DNA of 64,000 nt from [Mycobacterium] fortunisiensis (GCF_019050325.1 NZ_VOMB01000027.1:1-64000), one strand, 5' to 3'. Positions 24,501-33,654 are shown, counted from the first letter of the stretch. Notes: generated by a model not told the origin, from the letters alone. A program made the numbers and translations.

Positions 24501-24610
24501 TCCCAGCCATCGCCACCCTGCTCCGCCAAGCCAGCTGGTGGCCACAACGCCCCACCACACCCACAACACACCCCACACCAACACCACAACCAGCCACCGC
24601 CACAACCTGA
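21524..24610 (+). CDS. mmpL: MmpL/RND-family transporter (mobile-element cargo)
   Basis: This 1028-aa inner-membrane transporter has the full MmpL plan: a first helix (HKALVIGGWIAAAVVLALLF), a periplasmic domain, a five-helix block with the proton-relay motif GAGTDYTVFLISRYHEQRR, a long second periplasmic domain (about 420-770) rich in Gln/Ala helices, and a second helix block with GADYNMLLVSRLREES. The chosen ATG follows GGGAGG by 7 nt. No MmpS partner is present. Codons become strikingly C-ending and A/C-rich after about 22800. It is the last gene of the cargo, behind a TetR-like dyad. Substrate unknown; drug or lipid export is likely. Confidence 0.93.
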   Translation: MGDRTGDAGPSRGRRGVDLSGSSEYSARLGRLAAFTVGHKALVIGGWIAAAVVLALLFPQLETVVRQQSVDLIPRDVPSFQTVDRMSEAFGEQGSKTMLFVAMQDPAGLTPDNQLRYQDLVGRLRADHDHVLLVQDLLADPVTRTQAVSGDGKAWYLPVGVAGTLGDPTAAESVQAVRDLTDTAFANTSTTAYVTGPPATFADQIASAEHDLVFISIATAGLIALILLIVYRSVFTALLPLLVIGISLAVGRGVLSALGEIGMPVSQFTVAFMTAILLGAGTDYTVFLISRYHEQRRAQVPAEQAVIAATASIGRVILASAGTVALAFLAMVFATLSVFAGLGPACAVAVAVGFAATVTLLPPVLALAATRGIGEPKPDRTRRYWNSVAVAVVRRPVPLLVISLTILVALSAAAATMTISYDDRQGQPPTTASNQGYQLLDRHFPKDVVITEFLVVENPTDMRTGKGLADLDEMASRIAQIPAVTRVSGITRPAGQRLDQAQLSWQNGQIGDKMADSVAQGNDRRTDLDKLTHGADQLADGLAQLDTTVRTALTPLGGVLTQAGAAGENMQRFGPLLQQLSATAPEVDTAIQAGPGIRPLAERAQTAIAALDPLVTALNTSPWCITTPQCTQIRDQVSILTTLRDNGFFTQLATLGDQYNPATNATVTGTLTEVQHTVATMNNAFKTLGNPENLTANIGRLQHGISQLASGARALATGVHTLADSNIQMLSGMSQIAAQLQNSARATAGSDAATGFYLPPEAFDNRQFADVAKHFLSPDGKTARFAIDTNTDPYSGEAMNLARQITDVANTARPNTSLDHATVSVAGFPAVNSDIQRLLSSDFTQLAIATLVIVGLILIALLRALIAPLYLLGTVVLNYLASLGIGVIVFQWILGHQIAWPVPLLAFIILVAVGADYNMLLVSRLREESTHNIRVGVLRTVATTGSVITSAGLIFAASMFGLMIGSVAIMIQTGLIIGCGLLLDTFLVRTLTVPAIATLLRQASWWPQRPTTPTTHPTPTPQPATATT

Positions 24611-24709
24611 CAGCGCTAAGAAATTTCAACCACAGTCACACGCGGCATTCCCGATTCACACCGATCCGCCAAAACCCGCCCCGCAGAGCGCAGATCATCG
24701 AGTACAGCA

Positions 24710-24719
24710 CTACAGATAA
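24710..24719. repeat. Internal copy of the right terminal repeat
   Basis: CTACAGATAA, identical to the copy at 24790-24799 and 80 bp inside it. It may be a second recombinase-binding site or a relic of an earlier end. Confidence 0.5.
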
Positions 24720-24789
24720 GCATGTCGCCCACGGTCGCAAACACCATCCCGATCACCGTCAGCGACAGTCGAGGACACCCGCAACCGAC

Positions 24790-24799
24790 CTACAGATAA
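24790..24799. repeat. Right terminal repeat of element 2
   Basis: CTACAGATAA lies 1-2 bp from the tadA junction. Inverted, it matches the left-end TTATCAGTAG at 9 of 10 bases. Confidence 0.6.
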
Positions 24800-24801
24800 T
24801 A

Positions 24802-25780
24802 CGGCGGCGGCCAGCTGACTGATCAGGGCGGCCCGGTCCAGCCCACCCAGCGCCCCGAGCGCCTCCAACCGGGCCGGCACCTCGGCCGCGTTGTTGGCAT
24901 GGACGGTGCCGGCCCCACCGTCATGGCCGGTGTTGAGCGCAGCCAGCAGGTCCACCACCTCGGCTCCCCGCACCTCACCGACGACGATCCGATCCGGACG
25001 CATCCGCAGTGCCTGGCGCACCAGGTCCCGTACCGTGACCTCGCCCACGCCCTCGACATTGGCACCGCGGGCCACGAGCTTCACCAGGTGTGGGTGCGGC
25101 GGGGCCAGTTCAGCCGCATCCTCGACGCAGATGATGCGTTCATGCGCGGCAACCGCCCCGAGCGCGGCGGCCAGCAGCGTGGTCTTGCCGCAGCCGGTGC
25201 CGCCGGAGATCAAGAAGGCCAACCGGGCCGCGATGATGGCCCGCAACAGTTCCGCGGCCTGCGCCGGAATGGCCCCGGAGCGGGTGAGGCTGTCGAGGTT
25301 CTGGGTGGCCGGGCGTAGCACCCGCAGCGACAGGCAGGTGCCCGCCGCCGCGACCGGGGGCAGCACCGCGTGCAGGCGCACCGTGAACGGCCCGATGCCG
25401 CTGAGCTGGCCGTCCACCCACGGCTGCGCCTCGTCCAGCCGGCGTCCGGCCAGCAGCGCCAATCGCTGCGCCAGGCGACGGACCGCGGCCTCGTCGGGGA
25501 ACCGGACGACGCTGCGGTGCAGCCCATTGCCGTCGTCCACCCACACCGAGTCAGGAGCGGTGACCAGCACATCGGTGGTGCCCGCCGCGCACAGCAGCGG
25601 TTCGAGCAGGCCCGCACCGGTCAGCTCGGTTTCCAGCAGCCGCAGATTGCTCAGCACCTCGGTGTCGCCGAGCACGCCGCCGGACTCGGCGCGGATCGCC
25701 GCGGCCACCACGCCCGGGCTCAACGGGGAGGCCTCGGCCACCAGCCGTTCCCGCACCCGGTCGATCAACGAGGCGCTCAC
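24802..25780 (-). pseudogene. tadA: tadA/cpaF pilus-assembly ATPase, 5' part, truncated by element 2 (Rv3659c-like)
   Basis: The first 326 codons are intact from GTG 25780 (VSASLIDRVRERL), which overlaps the ssd stop. They include Walker A (ISGGTGCGKTT), the Asp box (CVEDAAEL), Walker B/His boxes (MRPDRIVVGEVRGAE, then GTVHANN) and the LAAAV block. At that point the frame enters element 2, adds about 30 unrelated residues and stops at 24710. The lost 60 C-terminal codons are at 12757-12937. The intact product would be about 386 aa and power pilus assembly or secretion. The truncated protein keeps every ATPase motif but probably not its function. Confidence 0.9.
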
Positions 25781-26856
25781 GCGGCAGCCGCCTCGAGATG
25801 GCGGGCCAGCACCGCCAGTACCCGGCGGGCCGCCGAGCCCAGTGGCGAGCGTGGGCGCACCCGCAACCCGCCGCGCTCCAGCGCCTCGGCGATACCGGCC
25901 TGCGGTCGCATCGCCGCCAACAGCGGCAGGCCGGCGATGCGGGCCACCTCGGCCGCGCGCAGCCCGCCGGGAGCCGGGCCGCGCACCACGACGCCGGTAT
26001 TCGGGTTGCAGGCCAGCAGCCACGGACATGCGGCCGCCGCGGCGGTACACGACCGCACGTCGGCCGGCGTCACCACCACCACGAGATCGGCTGCGCTCAA
26101 CGCGGTTTCAGTCGTTTCGGTGGCGCAGCGGGGTACGTCGCACACGACGGTGACGCCACCGCGGCAACCCGCCTCGATGACGGCGCCCAGTGGCCCGGCC
26201 TGGATCTCGGCACCCACGCGTCCGCTGGAGAGCACACTCACCCCGTCGCGGCGCGGCAGCGCCTCGCGTAACGCCGGGTAGCCCAGCCGCCCACCCTGCA
26301 GCACCAGATCGGGCCAGCGCAGCCCGGCCAGATCCTCGCTGCCGGCCACCAACTCGATGCCGCCGCTGAGCGGGTCGGCGTCGATCAGCAGCGCAGCCGA
26401 GGCCGACTGCGCCAGCGCAACCGAGAACACCGACGCGCCCGCCCCGCCGCGGGCGCCCACCACGGCCACCGCCGGACCGCGCCCGGCCTCATCGCGGCAG
26501 GAGGCCTCCGACAGCGCCGCCACCAGGTCGGTGTCGTTGGCCGGCAGCGTCACCACCTGTTGGGCGCCGACCGCGATGGCGGCCTGCCAGTCGCACGGCT
26601 GCGGGACGGCGTGGCCGACCAGGATCACCCGGCTGCGTCGGGGCAGCGGACCTTCGGCGCAGCGCTGTGCGGCCGGAGCGTCGAGCAGTACCGCGGTGGC
26701 CGCCATCCAGGCTTTGCGCCCGCACGGCTCGTCGAGCAGCACAAGGCCGACGCCTGCGGCGGCCGCCACCCGGGACACGTCCTCCCGCAGCAGCGGGTCG
26801 CCGACCATGGCCAGCACGGTGTCGGGCGGCGAGTTCGAGAAGGTCTGGGTGGCCAT
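25777..26856 (-). CDS. ssd: Septum-site-determining protein Ssd / CpaE-like (Rv3660c-like)
   Basis: This 359-aa protein belongs to the MinD/ParA-related CpaE group. An N-terminal receiver-like region (VLAMVGDPLLREDVSRVAAA) is followed by a deviant P-loop (VGARGGAGASVFSVALAQ) without the usual GKS/T, then DADPLSGG and CDVPRC segments. In M. tuberculosis the ortholog affects septum formation. It heads the tad operon, and its stop overlaps the tadA start by 4 bp. It should still be expressed, although the gene after it is broken. Confidence 0.85.
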   Translation of the reverse strand: MATQTFSNSPPDTVLAMVGDPLLREDVSRVAAAAGVGLVLLDEPCGRKAWMAATAVLLDAPAAQRCAEGPLPRRSRVILVGHAVPQPCDWQAAIAVGAQQVVTLPANDTDLVAALSEASCRDEAGRGPAVAVVGARGGAGASVFSVALAQSASAALLIDADPLSGGIELVAGSEDLAGLRWPDLVLQGGRLGYPALREALPRRDGVSVLSSGRVGAEIQAGPLGAVIEAGCRGGVTVVCDVPRCATETTETALSAADLVVVVTPADVRSCTAAAAACPWLLACNPNTGVVVRGPAPGGLRAAEVARIAGLPLLAAMRPQAGIAEALERGGLRVRPRSPLGSAARRVLAVLARHLEAAAA

Positions 26857-27266
26857 GCCCCCACCCTGCGGGCAACCACGGAGTGGGCACCATCACCAAT
26901 TCGCGGATTGTGGATGAAGTCGGGCCTGGGGATGAACCGTGGTCCGCAAACGTACCGGGAACGACGACTGAAAATGCGGTTCCGCAACCAACCCGGAGCG
27001 GGCGCCGAAGATTTTTACCCCAGAAAAGGGACGACCCCCGCCAGGGGGGGAGGAGGCGGAGGTCGTCGTGTATCAGCCCCGGGGGGTCGGGCTGATACAC
27101 CCTCGGCATAAGCCGAGTAATGCTCACTATACACACGGAACTGCCAAAACATGCAACAGACACCTGTGCGGGCTACCAACCCGTACTCCGACGACGCCGT
27201 CCGAAAGAATGTGTCGTGAACTGCCATTTCATGCCGCCGCCCGGAAAGCGCGGCACAGCTGCCTCT
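26857..27266. other. Intergenic region with nested hairpins
   Basis: This 410-bp divergent gap holds no convincing gene. At 27068-27100 there is a perfect 12-bp inverted repeat (GTGTATCAGCCC, 9-nt loop). It is followed by a second small hairpin, CTCGGC/GCCGAG at 27102-27117, and preceded by ACGACC/GGTCGT arms at 27031-27066 enclosing runs of G and C. These could be terminators or part of a structured leader of the plus-strand HAD gene. The ssd promoter should lie near 26860-26950. Confidence 0.5.
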
Positions 27267-28136
27267 ATGCTGACGGCTGTGACCGCATCCGATCGGGCTG
27301 CCGGGGAGTTGAGCGCACAGCAATCCGAGCTGCACGAGGGTCGGCCGGTGCGCACCGCGGCCTTCTTCGACCTCGACAAGACCGTCATCGCCAAGTCCAG
27401 CACATTGGCCTTCAGCAAACCTTTCTTCAATCAGGGTCTGCTCAATCGCCGCACCGTTCTCAAGTCGACCTATGCCCAGTTTCTGTTCCTGATGTCGGGG
27501 GCGGACCACGACCAGATGGACCGGATGCGCAGCTACATCACCAACATGTGCACGGGCTGGGACGTCGCGCAGGTGAAGTCGATCGTGGGTGAGACCCTGC
27601 ACGACATCGTCGACCCGCTGGTGTTCGCCGAGGCCGCCGAGCTGATCGCCGACCACAAGCTGTGCGGCCGCGACGTCGTGGTGGTCTCGGCCTCTGGAGA
27701 GGAGATCGTGGCCCCGATCGCCCGGGCCCTGGGGGCCACCCACGCCATGGCCACCCGCATGGTGGTCGAGGACGGCCGCTACACCGGTGAGATCGCCTTC
27801 TACTGCTACGGCGAGGGCAAGGTCGAGGCGATCCGGGCGCTGGCCGCCCGCGAGGGCTACGCGCTGGATCATTGTTACGCCTACTCGGACTCGATCACCG
27901 ACATCCCGATGCTGGAAACCGTGGGCCATCCCACCGCGGTCAATCCCGACCGGGGGCTGCGCAAGGAGGCCGCGGCGCGCGGCTGGCCGGTGCTGACGTT
28001 CACCCGGCCGGTGCCACTGCGGGACCGGATTCCAGCCCCGTCCGGGGCCGCCGTCGCCACCAGCGCGGCCGTCGGGATCAGCGCGCTGGCCGCCGGCGCC
28101 CTGACGTATTCACTGTTGCGCCGCTTCACTTCCTGA
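27267..28136 (+). CDS. HAD-superfamily IB hydrolase, SerB-like (Rv3661-like)
   Basis: This 289-aa phosphatase-like protein has HAD motif I DLDKTVIAK (catalytic Asp pair in AAFFDLDKT), motif II VVVSASGEE, and motif III/IV region YAYSDSITDIPML with the metal-binding Asp residues. A C-terminal hydrophobic helix (AAVGISALAAGALTYSLLRR) may anchor it in the membrane. I chose ATG 27267 because the orthologs begin with a short variable tail before FFDLDKT; GTG 27279 is an alternative. It lies just upstream of the Ms1-type RNA gene. Confidence 0.88.
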   Translation: MLTAVTASDRAAGELSAQQSELHEGRPVRTAAFFDLDKTVIAKSSTLAFSKPFFNQGLLNRRTVLKSTYAQFLFLMSGADHDQMDRMRSYITNMCTGWDVAQVKSIVGETLHDIVDPLVFAEAAELIADHKLCGRDVVVVSASGEEIVAPIARALGATHAMATRMVVEDGRYTGEIAFYCYGEGKVEAIRALAAREGYALDHCYAYSDSITDIPMLETVGHPTAVNPDRGLRKEAAARGWPVLTFTRPVPLRDRIPAPSGAAVATSAAVGISALAAGALTYSLLRRFTS

Positions 28137-28197
28137 CCTACCGGATGTAGTAGCTGGATCCGCGGAGTAACGATCAGAAGTCGGACGGCTTTCGCCC

Positions 28198-28226
28198 TTG
28201 CTGTGACTGGGGTCACGTAGTACAAA
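28198..28226 (+). promoter_or_regulatory. Promoter of the Ms1-type small RNA
   Basis: TTGCTG (28198-28203), a 17-bp spacer and TACAAA (28221-28226) form a good sigma-A-type promoter in the gap after the HAD gene. Transcription would start near 28233. Confidence 0.65.
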
Positions 28227-28232
28227 GGAACC

Positions 28233-28534
28233 ACGGAAGCTTGGATGAGGCCAAGTGCCAGCCAGAAGAGAAGGCTGACTCTCCCGAACCAGGCTCCCCG
28301 GCACGGGTCCCGGAACCCACGCGGAGCACATGCCGCGGAATAGGCAAAAGCGTTGCGGGCCTGCGTGATTGCGAGGAGCGGACGGCTACGACGACCCTTT
28401 GGGTAGGGTTGCAGCCGAAGCGCATCGCAAGGACGCCGAGGCCACCCACGCAACCCACTTGGCACGCTTGGTAACCGGTATCCGTGCTAGCGGGCGGCGA
28501 GCCGAAACGATATTTCGGAGCGTCGCCCGCTTTA
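28233..28534 (+). ncRNA. ms1: Ms1 / MTS2823-type small RNA
   Basis: Between the Rv3661-like and Rv3662c-like genes, mycobacteria encode Ms1 (MTS2823 in M. tuberculosis), an abundant stationary-phase RNA of about 300 nt that binds core RNA polymerase. Here the same interval has no open gene, a strong promoter and a terminator hairpin that bound a transcript of about 300 nt with several internal inverted repeats. Location, length and structure support the assignment; I did not align it to a reference. Confidence 0.75.
28489..28534. terminator. Terminator hairpin of Ms1-type RNA
   Basis: AGCGGGCGGCG (28489-28499) pairs with CGTCGCCCGCT (28521-28531) with one wobble, and CCGAAA/TTTCGG forms an inner stem. 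It ends at the stop codon of the convergent Rv3662c-like gene, so it probably serves both genes. Confidence 0.7.
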
Positions 28535-29272
28535 CGTTGCTGACTGGGCGATCTGCAGCGCCTCCCGGGCCCCGGCCGTCAACGCCTCGCTACTGAGCAA
28601 CAGCCACGCCGCCAGCCCGTCAGGCGTGCCGGACGCGAATCCCCGTGCGGCAGCACGGTACTCCCCCGACTTGCGCATCCAATGCACCTCGGGCACCCCG
28701 AGACCGTGCGGGTCGAGCCCGGTGGCGATCGTCACCAACCGCGACACTGCGCGGGCCACCACGCCGTCGGCGGTGCCGAACGGCGCCAGACTCAGCAGTT
28801 CACCGTGCGCGACAGCGGCCATCACCGGGGCGGGCACCTTGGACCCGCCGGACAGAATCTCGGTGAGCAGCTCGAGACGACGCCCGACGCCGGGATCCGT
28901 GCGGGGGCGGCCCAGATGTTCGTCATCGGTGAGGTCGGCCGCTGCCAATGCGTGCAGCCGGGCCAGCGCCTGCATCGGCGCCCGCTGCCACACCGCGACC
29001 AACGCCGTCGCCCCGCCCTCCAACGCCTCGGCGACCCGGATGGCACCGGCGGTCACCGGATCGGGCTCACCGTCGGCGGACAGCTGCACCGATCCACCGT
29101 CGAGCACCGCGGAAGCCCGCGCCGCGCGCAGGGCCGCCTCGGCCGCAGTCTGCGGCCAGCCCCGCAAATTGAACTTGTGCCGGTGTGCGCGCCCGAGCGC
29201 GTCACGGGCCTCATCGCTGGCCTCGGCCACACCGGGCAAGTCGACCAGCGGAGCGAGTGGGTCGGTCGTCAT
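28532..29272 (-). CDS. Conserved hypothetical protein (Rv3662c-like)
   Basis: This 246-aa protein is conserved in mycobacteria but uncharacterised. It is Ala/Leu-rich and helical, with landmarks HRHKFNLRGWPQTAAEAALR, a PAPVMAAVAHGELL segment and GVPEVHWMRKSGEYRAA. The arrangement is faintly reminiscent of Fic-type helical proteins, but no HPFxxGNG motif is present. ATG 29272 (MTTDPLAPLVDLPG) is preferred to the upstream frame start. It ends at the Ms1 terminator. The start is 78 bp from the divergent acs start, so the two share a promoter region. Confidence 0.75.
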   Translation of the reverse strand: MTTDPLAPLVDLPGVAEASDEARDALGRAHRHKFNLRGWPQTAAEAALRAARASAVLDGGSVQLSADGEPDPVTAGAIRVAEALEGGATALVAVWQRAPMQALARLHALAAADLTDDEHLGRPRTDPGVGRRLELLTEILSGGSKVPAPVMAAVAHGELLSLAPFGTADGVVARAVSRLVTIATGLDPHGLGVPEVHWMRKSGEYRAAARGFASGTPDGLAAWLLLSSEALTAGAREALQIAQSAT

Positions 29273-29350
29273 AGCCGAAACGCTAGCCGCCGACCACTGC
29301 CTTGTGAGGTCCCAACCCCGTTGCAACGTTCGGTGACTAGGCTCACACGC

Positions 29351-31312
<1,962 letters not shown>

Positions 31313-31387
31313 GGCTGGTCGAGAGGCCACTTGTCGCACGCTGTTCCAGCAATTGCGGGTCATAGGTGGCCGCTCGCGCGGGGAAGT

Positions 31388-32083
31388 TCAGCCGATCGGG
31401 ACGAAACCCGTTCCCGGCCGGTTCTTGGCGGTGATGTCGGCCAGCTGGGTGTTGAACGACATCGTGACGGCCGGCGTGTGCAGTGGCACGAACTTCACCA
31501 CACACGTGGGCAGTTCGTCGCTGAAGGCGCCGTGGATCATGCCGACCAGCCGGTTGTTGACCGTCACCGGCGCGCCCGAGTCACCGGGCTGACCGCACAC
31601 CTGGTTGACGATCGTGCCCGGATCCTGCCCCGGCCCCCACGTGACCCCGCACGAGTACCCCGTCGTGCGACCGAGTTTGCAGGCCACATCGCCGAACACC
31701 GGGTCCGGGCCGAGGCCGTCGATCTGGAATCCCCTGACGTTGTTGGTCGGGGTCACCTTGGCCGGGTCGAACTCGATGACCGCATAGTCCAGCCCCTCGT
31801 TGCCGGCCACCATCGTGCCCAGCACCCCGGCGGCCTCGGCACCTTCTGCAGCCACCACCGCGCCCGGGCCGCCGCAGTGCGCCGAGGTGAAACCGATGAG
31901 CCGGCCCGCACTGTCGTGCCCGATCGTGGTGAGCGTGCACAGCGATTCACCGTTGACCACGATGCCCGAGCCGCCACCGAGAACCACGGGGGCATCGGCG
32001 GCCGCGGGCGCCGGCGCGAGCAGCGCGAGGAGGGCGACCAACGGTGCACCGAGGAGCAACTGCCGGCGGTGTCTGCTCGTCAA
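31388..32083 (-). CDS. Secreted chymotrypsin-like serine protease (Rv3668c-like)
   Basis: This 231-aa exported protein has a signal peptide (Arg-rich start, then LLLGAPLVALLALLAPAPAAADA, Sec type). A trypsin-fold domain follows with catalytic His in TSAHC, Asp in LDYAVIEF and Ser in GQPGDSGAP. Cys residues in the CTLTT/AHC and YSCGV/QVCGQ regions probably form disulfides. I chose TTG 32083 because GGAGG stands 4 nt before it and orthologs have this length; ATG 32116 would add 11 residues. It is divergent from the Rv3669-ephE pair. Confidence 0.85.
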   Translation of the reverse strand: MTSRHRRQLLLGAPLVALLALLAPAPAAADAPVVLGGGSGIVVNGESLCTLTTIGHDSAGRLIGFTSAHCGGPGAVVAAEGAEAAGVLGTMVAGNEGLDYAVIEFDPAKVTPTNNVRGFQIDGLGPDPVFGDVACKLGRTTGYSCGVTWGPGQDPGTIVNQVCGQPGDSGAPVTVNNRLVGMIHGAFSDELPTCVVKFVPLHTPAVTMSFNTQLADITAKNRPGTGFVPIG

Positions 32084-32197
32084 GAGTCCTCCAATCGACG
32101 CGCCCGACCCGCGCAACTCAAGAATGCGGTCAGTCTACTAAGACCCGGATGTCGGGCGGCATCGTTAACGGCTTCGGCGCATGGCAACATGAACGCC

Positions 32198-32704
32198 ATG
32201 AGCACAGGCGACCGCAGGGACGGCGTTCCGACGACGGTGACCTCGATTCCGCTCGTCGACCCGCACGCACCCAAGCCGGACCCGTCGATCGGCGACCTGG
32301 TCAAGGACGCCACCGCACAGGTCTCCACGCTGGTGCGCGCCGAGGTGGAACTGGCAAAGGCCGAGATCACCCGCGACGTGAAGAAGGGCCTGACCGGCAG
32401 CGTGTTCTTCATCGCCGCGCTGGTCGTGCTGTTCTACTCGACGTTCTTTTTCTTCTTCTTCCTGGCCGAGCTGCTCGACACCTGGCTGTGGCGCTGGGTG
32501 GCCTTCCTGATCGTGTTCGGCCTGATGGTGCTGACCACCGGGGCCCTGGCGCTGTTCGGCTTCCTGAAGGTACGACGGATCAAGGGTCCGCAGCAGACCA
32601 TCGAATCGGTCAAGGAGACCCGCGAGGCCCTGACCCCCGGCCACGACAAGGCCATCACGACGGCTGTCCCGACCAGGCCGACCACCGACCCGTCAGGCTG
32701 GTAA
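32198..32704 (+). CDS. Actinobacterial holin-superfamily III membrane protein (Rv3669-like)
   Basis: This 168-aa protein has an N-terminal cytoplasmic helix typical of the phage_holin_3_6 family (TLVRAEVELAKAEITRDVKK). Two membrane helices follow (about 70-95, including a run of Phe in YSTFFFFFF, and 103-128), then a charged tail ending in Pro/Thr. ATG 32198 is preferred; ATG 32189 in the same frame is possible. The stop overlaps the ephE start (TAATG). In mycobacteria such proteins are chromosomal membrane proteins and need not be lytic holins. Confidence 0.85.
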   Translation: MSTGDRRDGVPTTVTSIPLVDPHAPKPDPSIGDLVKDATAQVSTLVRAEVELAKAEITRDVKKGLTGSVFFIAALVVLFYSTFFFFFFLAELLDTWLWRWVAFLIVFGLMVLTTGALALFGFLKVRRIKGPQQTIESVKETREALTPGHDKAITTAVPTRPTTDPSGW

Positions 32705-33654
32705 TGCCCCCACCCGACCCGTCGATCACCAGGATCGACGGGCCATGGCGTCATCTGCAGGTGCATGCGAATGGCATTCGGTTCCATGTCGTGGAGGGCA
32801 CCGTCGGAAGTGAGGGCCCGCAGCCGGAAGCAGAGCGGCCCCTGGTCATCCTGCTGCATGGGTTCGGGTCGTTCTGGTGGTCCTGGCGCCACCAGCTCAG
32901 CGGACTGGCCGACGCCCGGGTGGTTGCCGTCGACCTGCGCGGGTACGGCGACAGCGACAAACCGCCACGCGGTTATGACGGCTGGACTCTGGCCGGCGAC
33001 ACTGCCGGACTGATCCGGGCACTGGGCCACAAGTCCGCGACACTTGTCGGGCACGCCGACGGCGGCCTGGTGTGCTGGGCGACGGCGGTGCTGCACCCGC
33101 GCATGGTCGACGCGATCGCTCTGGTCAGCTCACCGCACCCGGTGGCGCTGCGCGCCTCCACGCTGACCCGCCGCGATCAGGGCCGCGCGCTGTTGCCGTC
33201 GATGCTGCGCTACCAGCTTCCGGCCTGGCCCGAGCGCACGTTGACCCAGCATGACGGCGCCGAGCTCGAGCGTCTGGTACGCAGCCGGGCCGGCGCCGGT
33301 TGGCAAGCCACACCGGACTTCTCGGACACGATGGGGTATCTGCGCCAGGCCATCCAGATTCCCGGTGCCGCCCACTGCGCCCTGGAGTATCAGCGGTGGG
33401 CGGTGCGCAGCCAGCTGCGTGGCGAGGGGCGACGGTTCATGCGCTCGATGAAGCGCCCGGTCAACGTGCCGGTGCTGCACCTGCGCGGTGACGCCGACCC
33501 GTACGTCCTGGCCGACCCGGTGACGCGGACCCAGCGCTATGCACCGCACGGCCGGTACGTATCGATCGCGGGCGCCGGGCATTTCGGCCACGAGGAGCAA
33601 CCGGGGGCGGTCAATGAACAGCTGAGCCGCTTCCTGGCTCAGCTGCGTGGCTGA
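32704..33654 (+). CDS. ephE: Alpha/beta hydrolase, epoxide hydrolase EphE-like (Rv3670-like)
   Basis: This 316-aa enzyme has the epoxide-hydrolase signature: oxyanion motif LLHGFGSFWWSW, then DLRGYGDSDKP, the nucleophile elbow VGHADGG with Asp in place of Ser, and C-terminal His in GAGHFGHEEQP. It should open epoxides of lipid or xenobiotic substrates in the cytoplasm. Start overlaps the upstream stop (TAATG). The gene is convergent with marP; the two stop codons are almost adjacent (33654/33655). Confidence 0.88.
   Translation: MPPPDPSITRIDGPWRHLQVHANGIRFHVVEGTVGSEGPQPEAERPLVILLHGFGSFWWSWRHQLSGLADARVVAVDLRGYGDSDKPPRGYDGWTLAGDTAGLIRALGHKSATLVGHADGGLVCWATAVLHPRMVDAIALVSSPHPVALRASTLTRRDQGRALLPSMLRYQLPAWPERTLTQHDGAELERLVRSRAGAGWQATPDFSDTMGYLRQAIQIPGAAHCALEYQRWAVRSQLRGEGRRFMRSMKRPVNVPVLHLRGDADPYVLADPVTRTQRYAPHGRYVSIAGAGHFGHEEQPGAVNEQLSRFLAQLRG

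Larger units (their letters stand above)
12938..24801. mobile_element. Tn554-type element 2 (complete, about 11.9 kb) inserted in tadA
   Basis: Both junctions are visible because removing this segment rejoins tadA in frame (GCCGCCGCCGT at 24802 onto GCAGGTG at 12937). Contents in order: a gene of unknown function, an XRE-ImmA protein, tnpA-tnpB-tnpC, TetR (minus), thioesterase, TetR, a DUF6188-like protein and MmpL. The ends carry short related sequences, TTATCAGTAG at 12943 on the left and the inverted TTATCTGTAG at 24790-24799 on the right. No target duplication can be seen beyond 1-2 bp, which fits Tn554-style recombination. The exact edges are uncertain by a few bases. Confidence 0.9.
24611..24801. 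other. Right end of element 2, non-coding
   Basis: About 190 bp without a gene follow mmpL. CTACAGATAA occurs twice in direct orientation, at 24710-24719 and 24790-24799; the outer copy abuts tadA, and the first copy also supplies the TAG at which the truncated tadA frame ends. I see no clear terminator hairpin. Confidence 0.55.

Noticed and set aside
23389..24822. 477-codon plus-strand frame overlapping mmpL and the element end
   Set aside because: His/Arg/Pro-rich shadow caused by the C-rich codons of mmpL; no protein-like features.
12757..25780. Split tadA as an assembly error
   Set aside because: The inserted segment has coherent recombinase genes, related terminal motifs and a precise in-frame rejoin; an artefact would not be expected to look like this, though long reads should confirm.
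32198..32704. Prophage holin
   Set aside because: The holin-superfamily name is formal; the gene is a conserved chromosomal neighbour of ephE and marP, and no phage genes are nearby.
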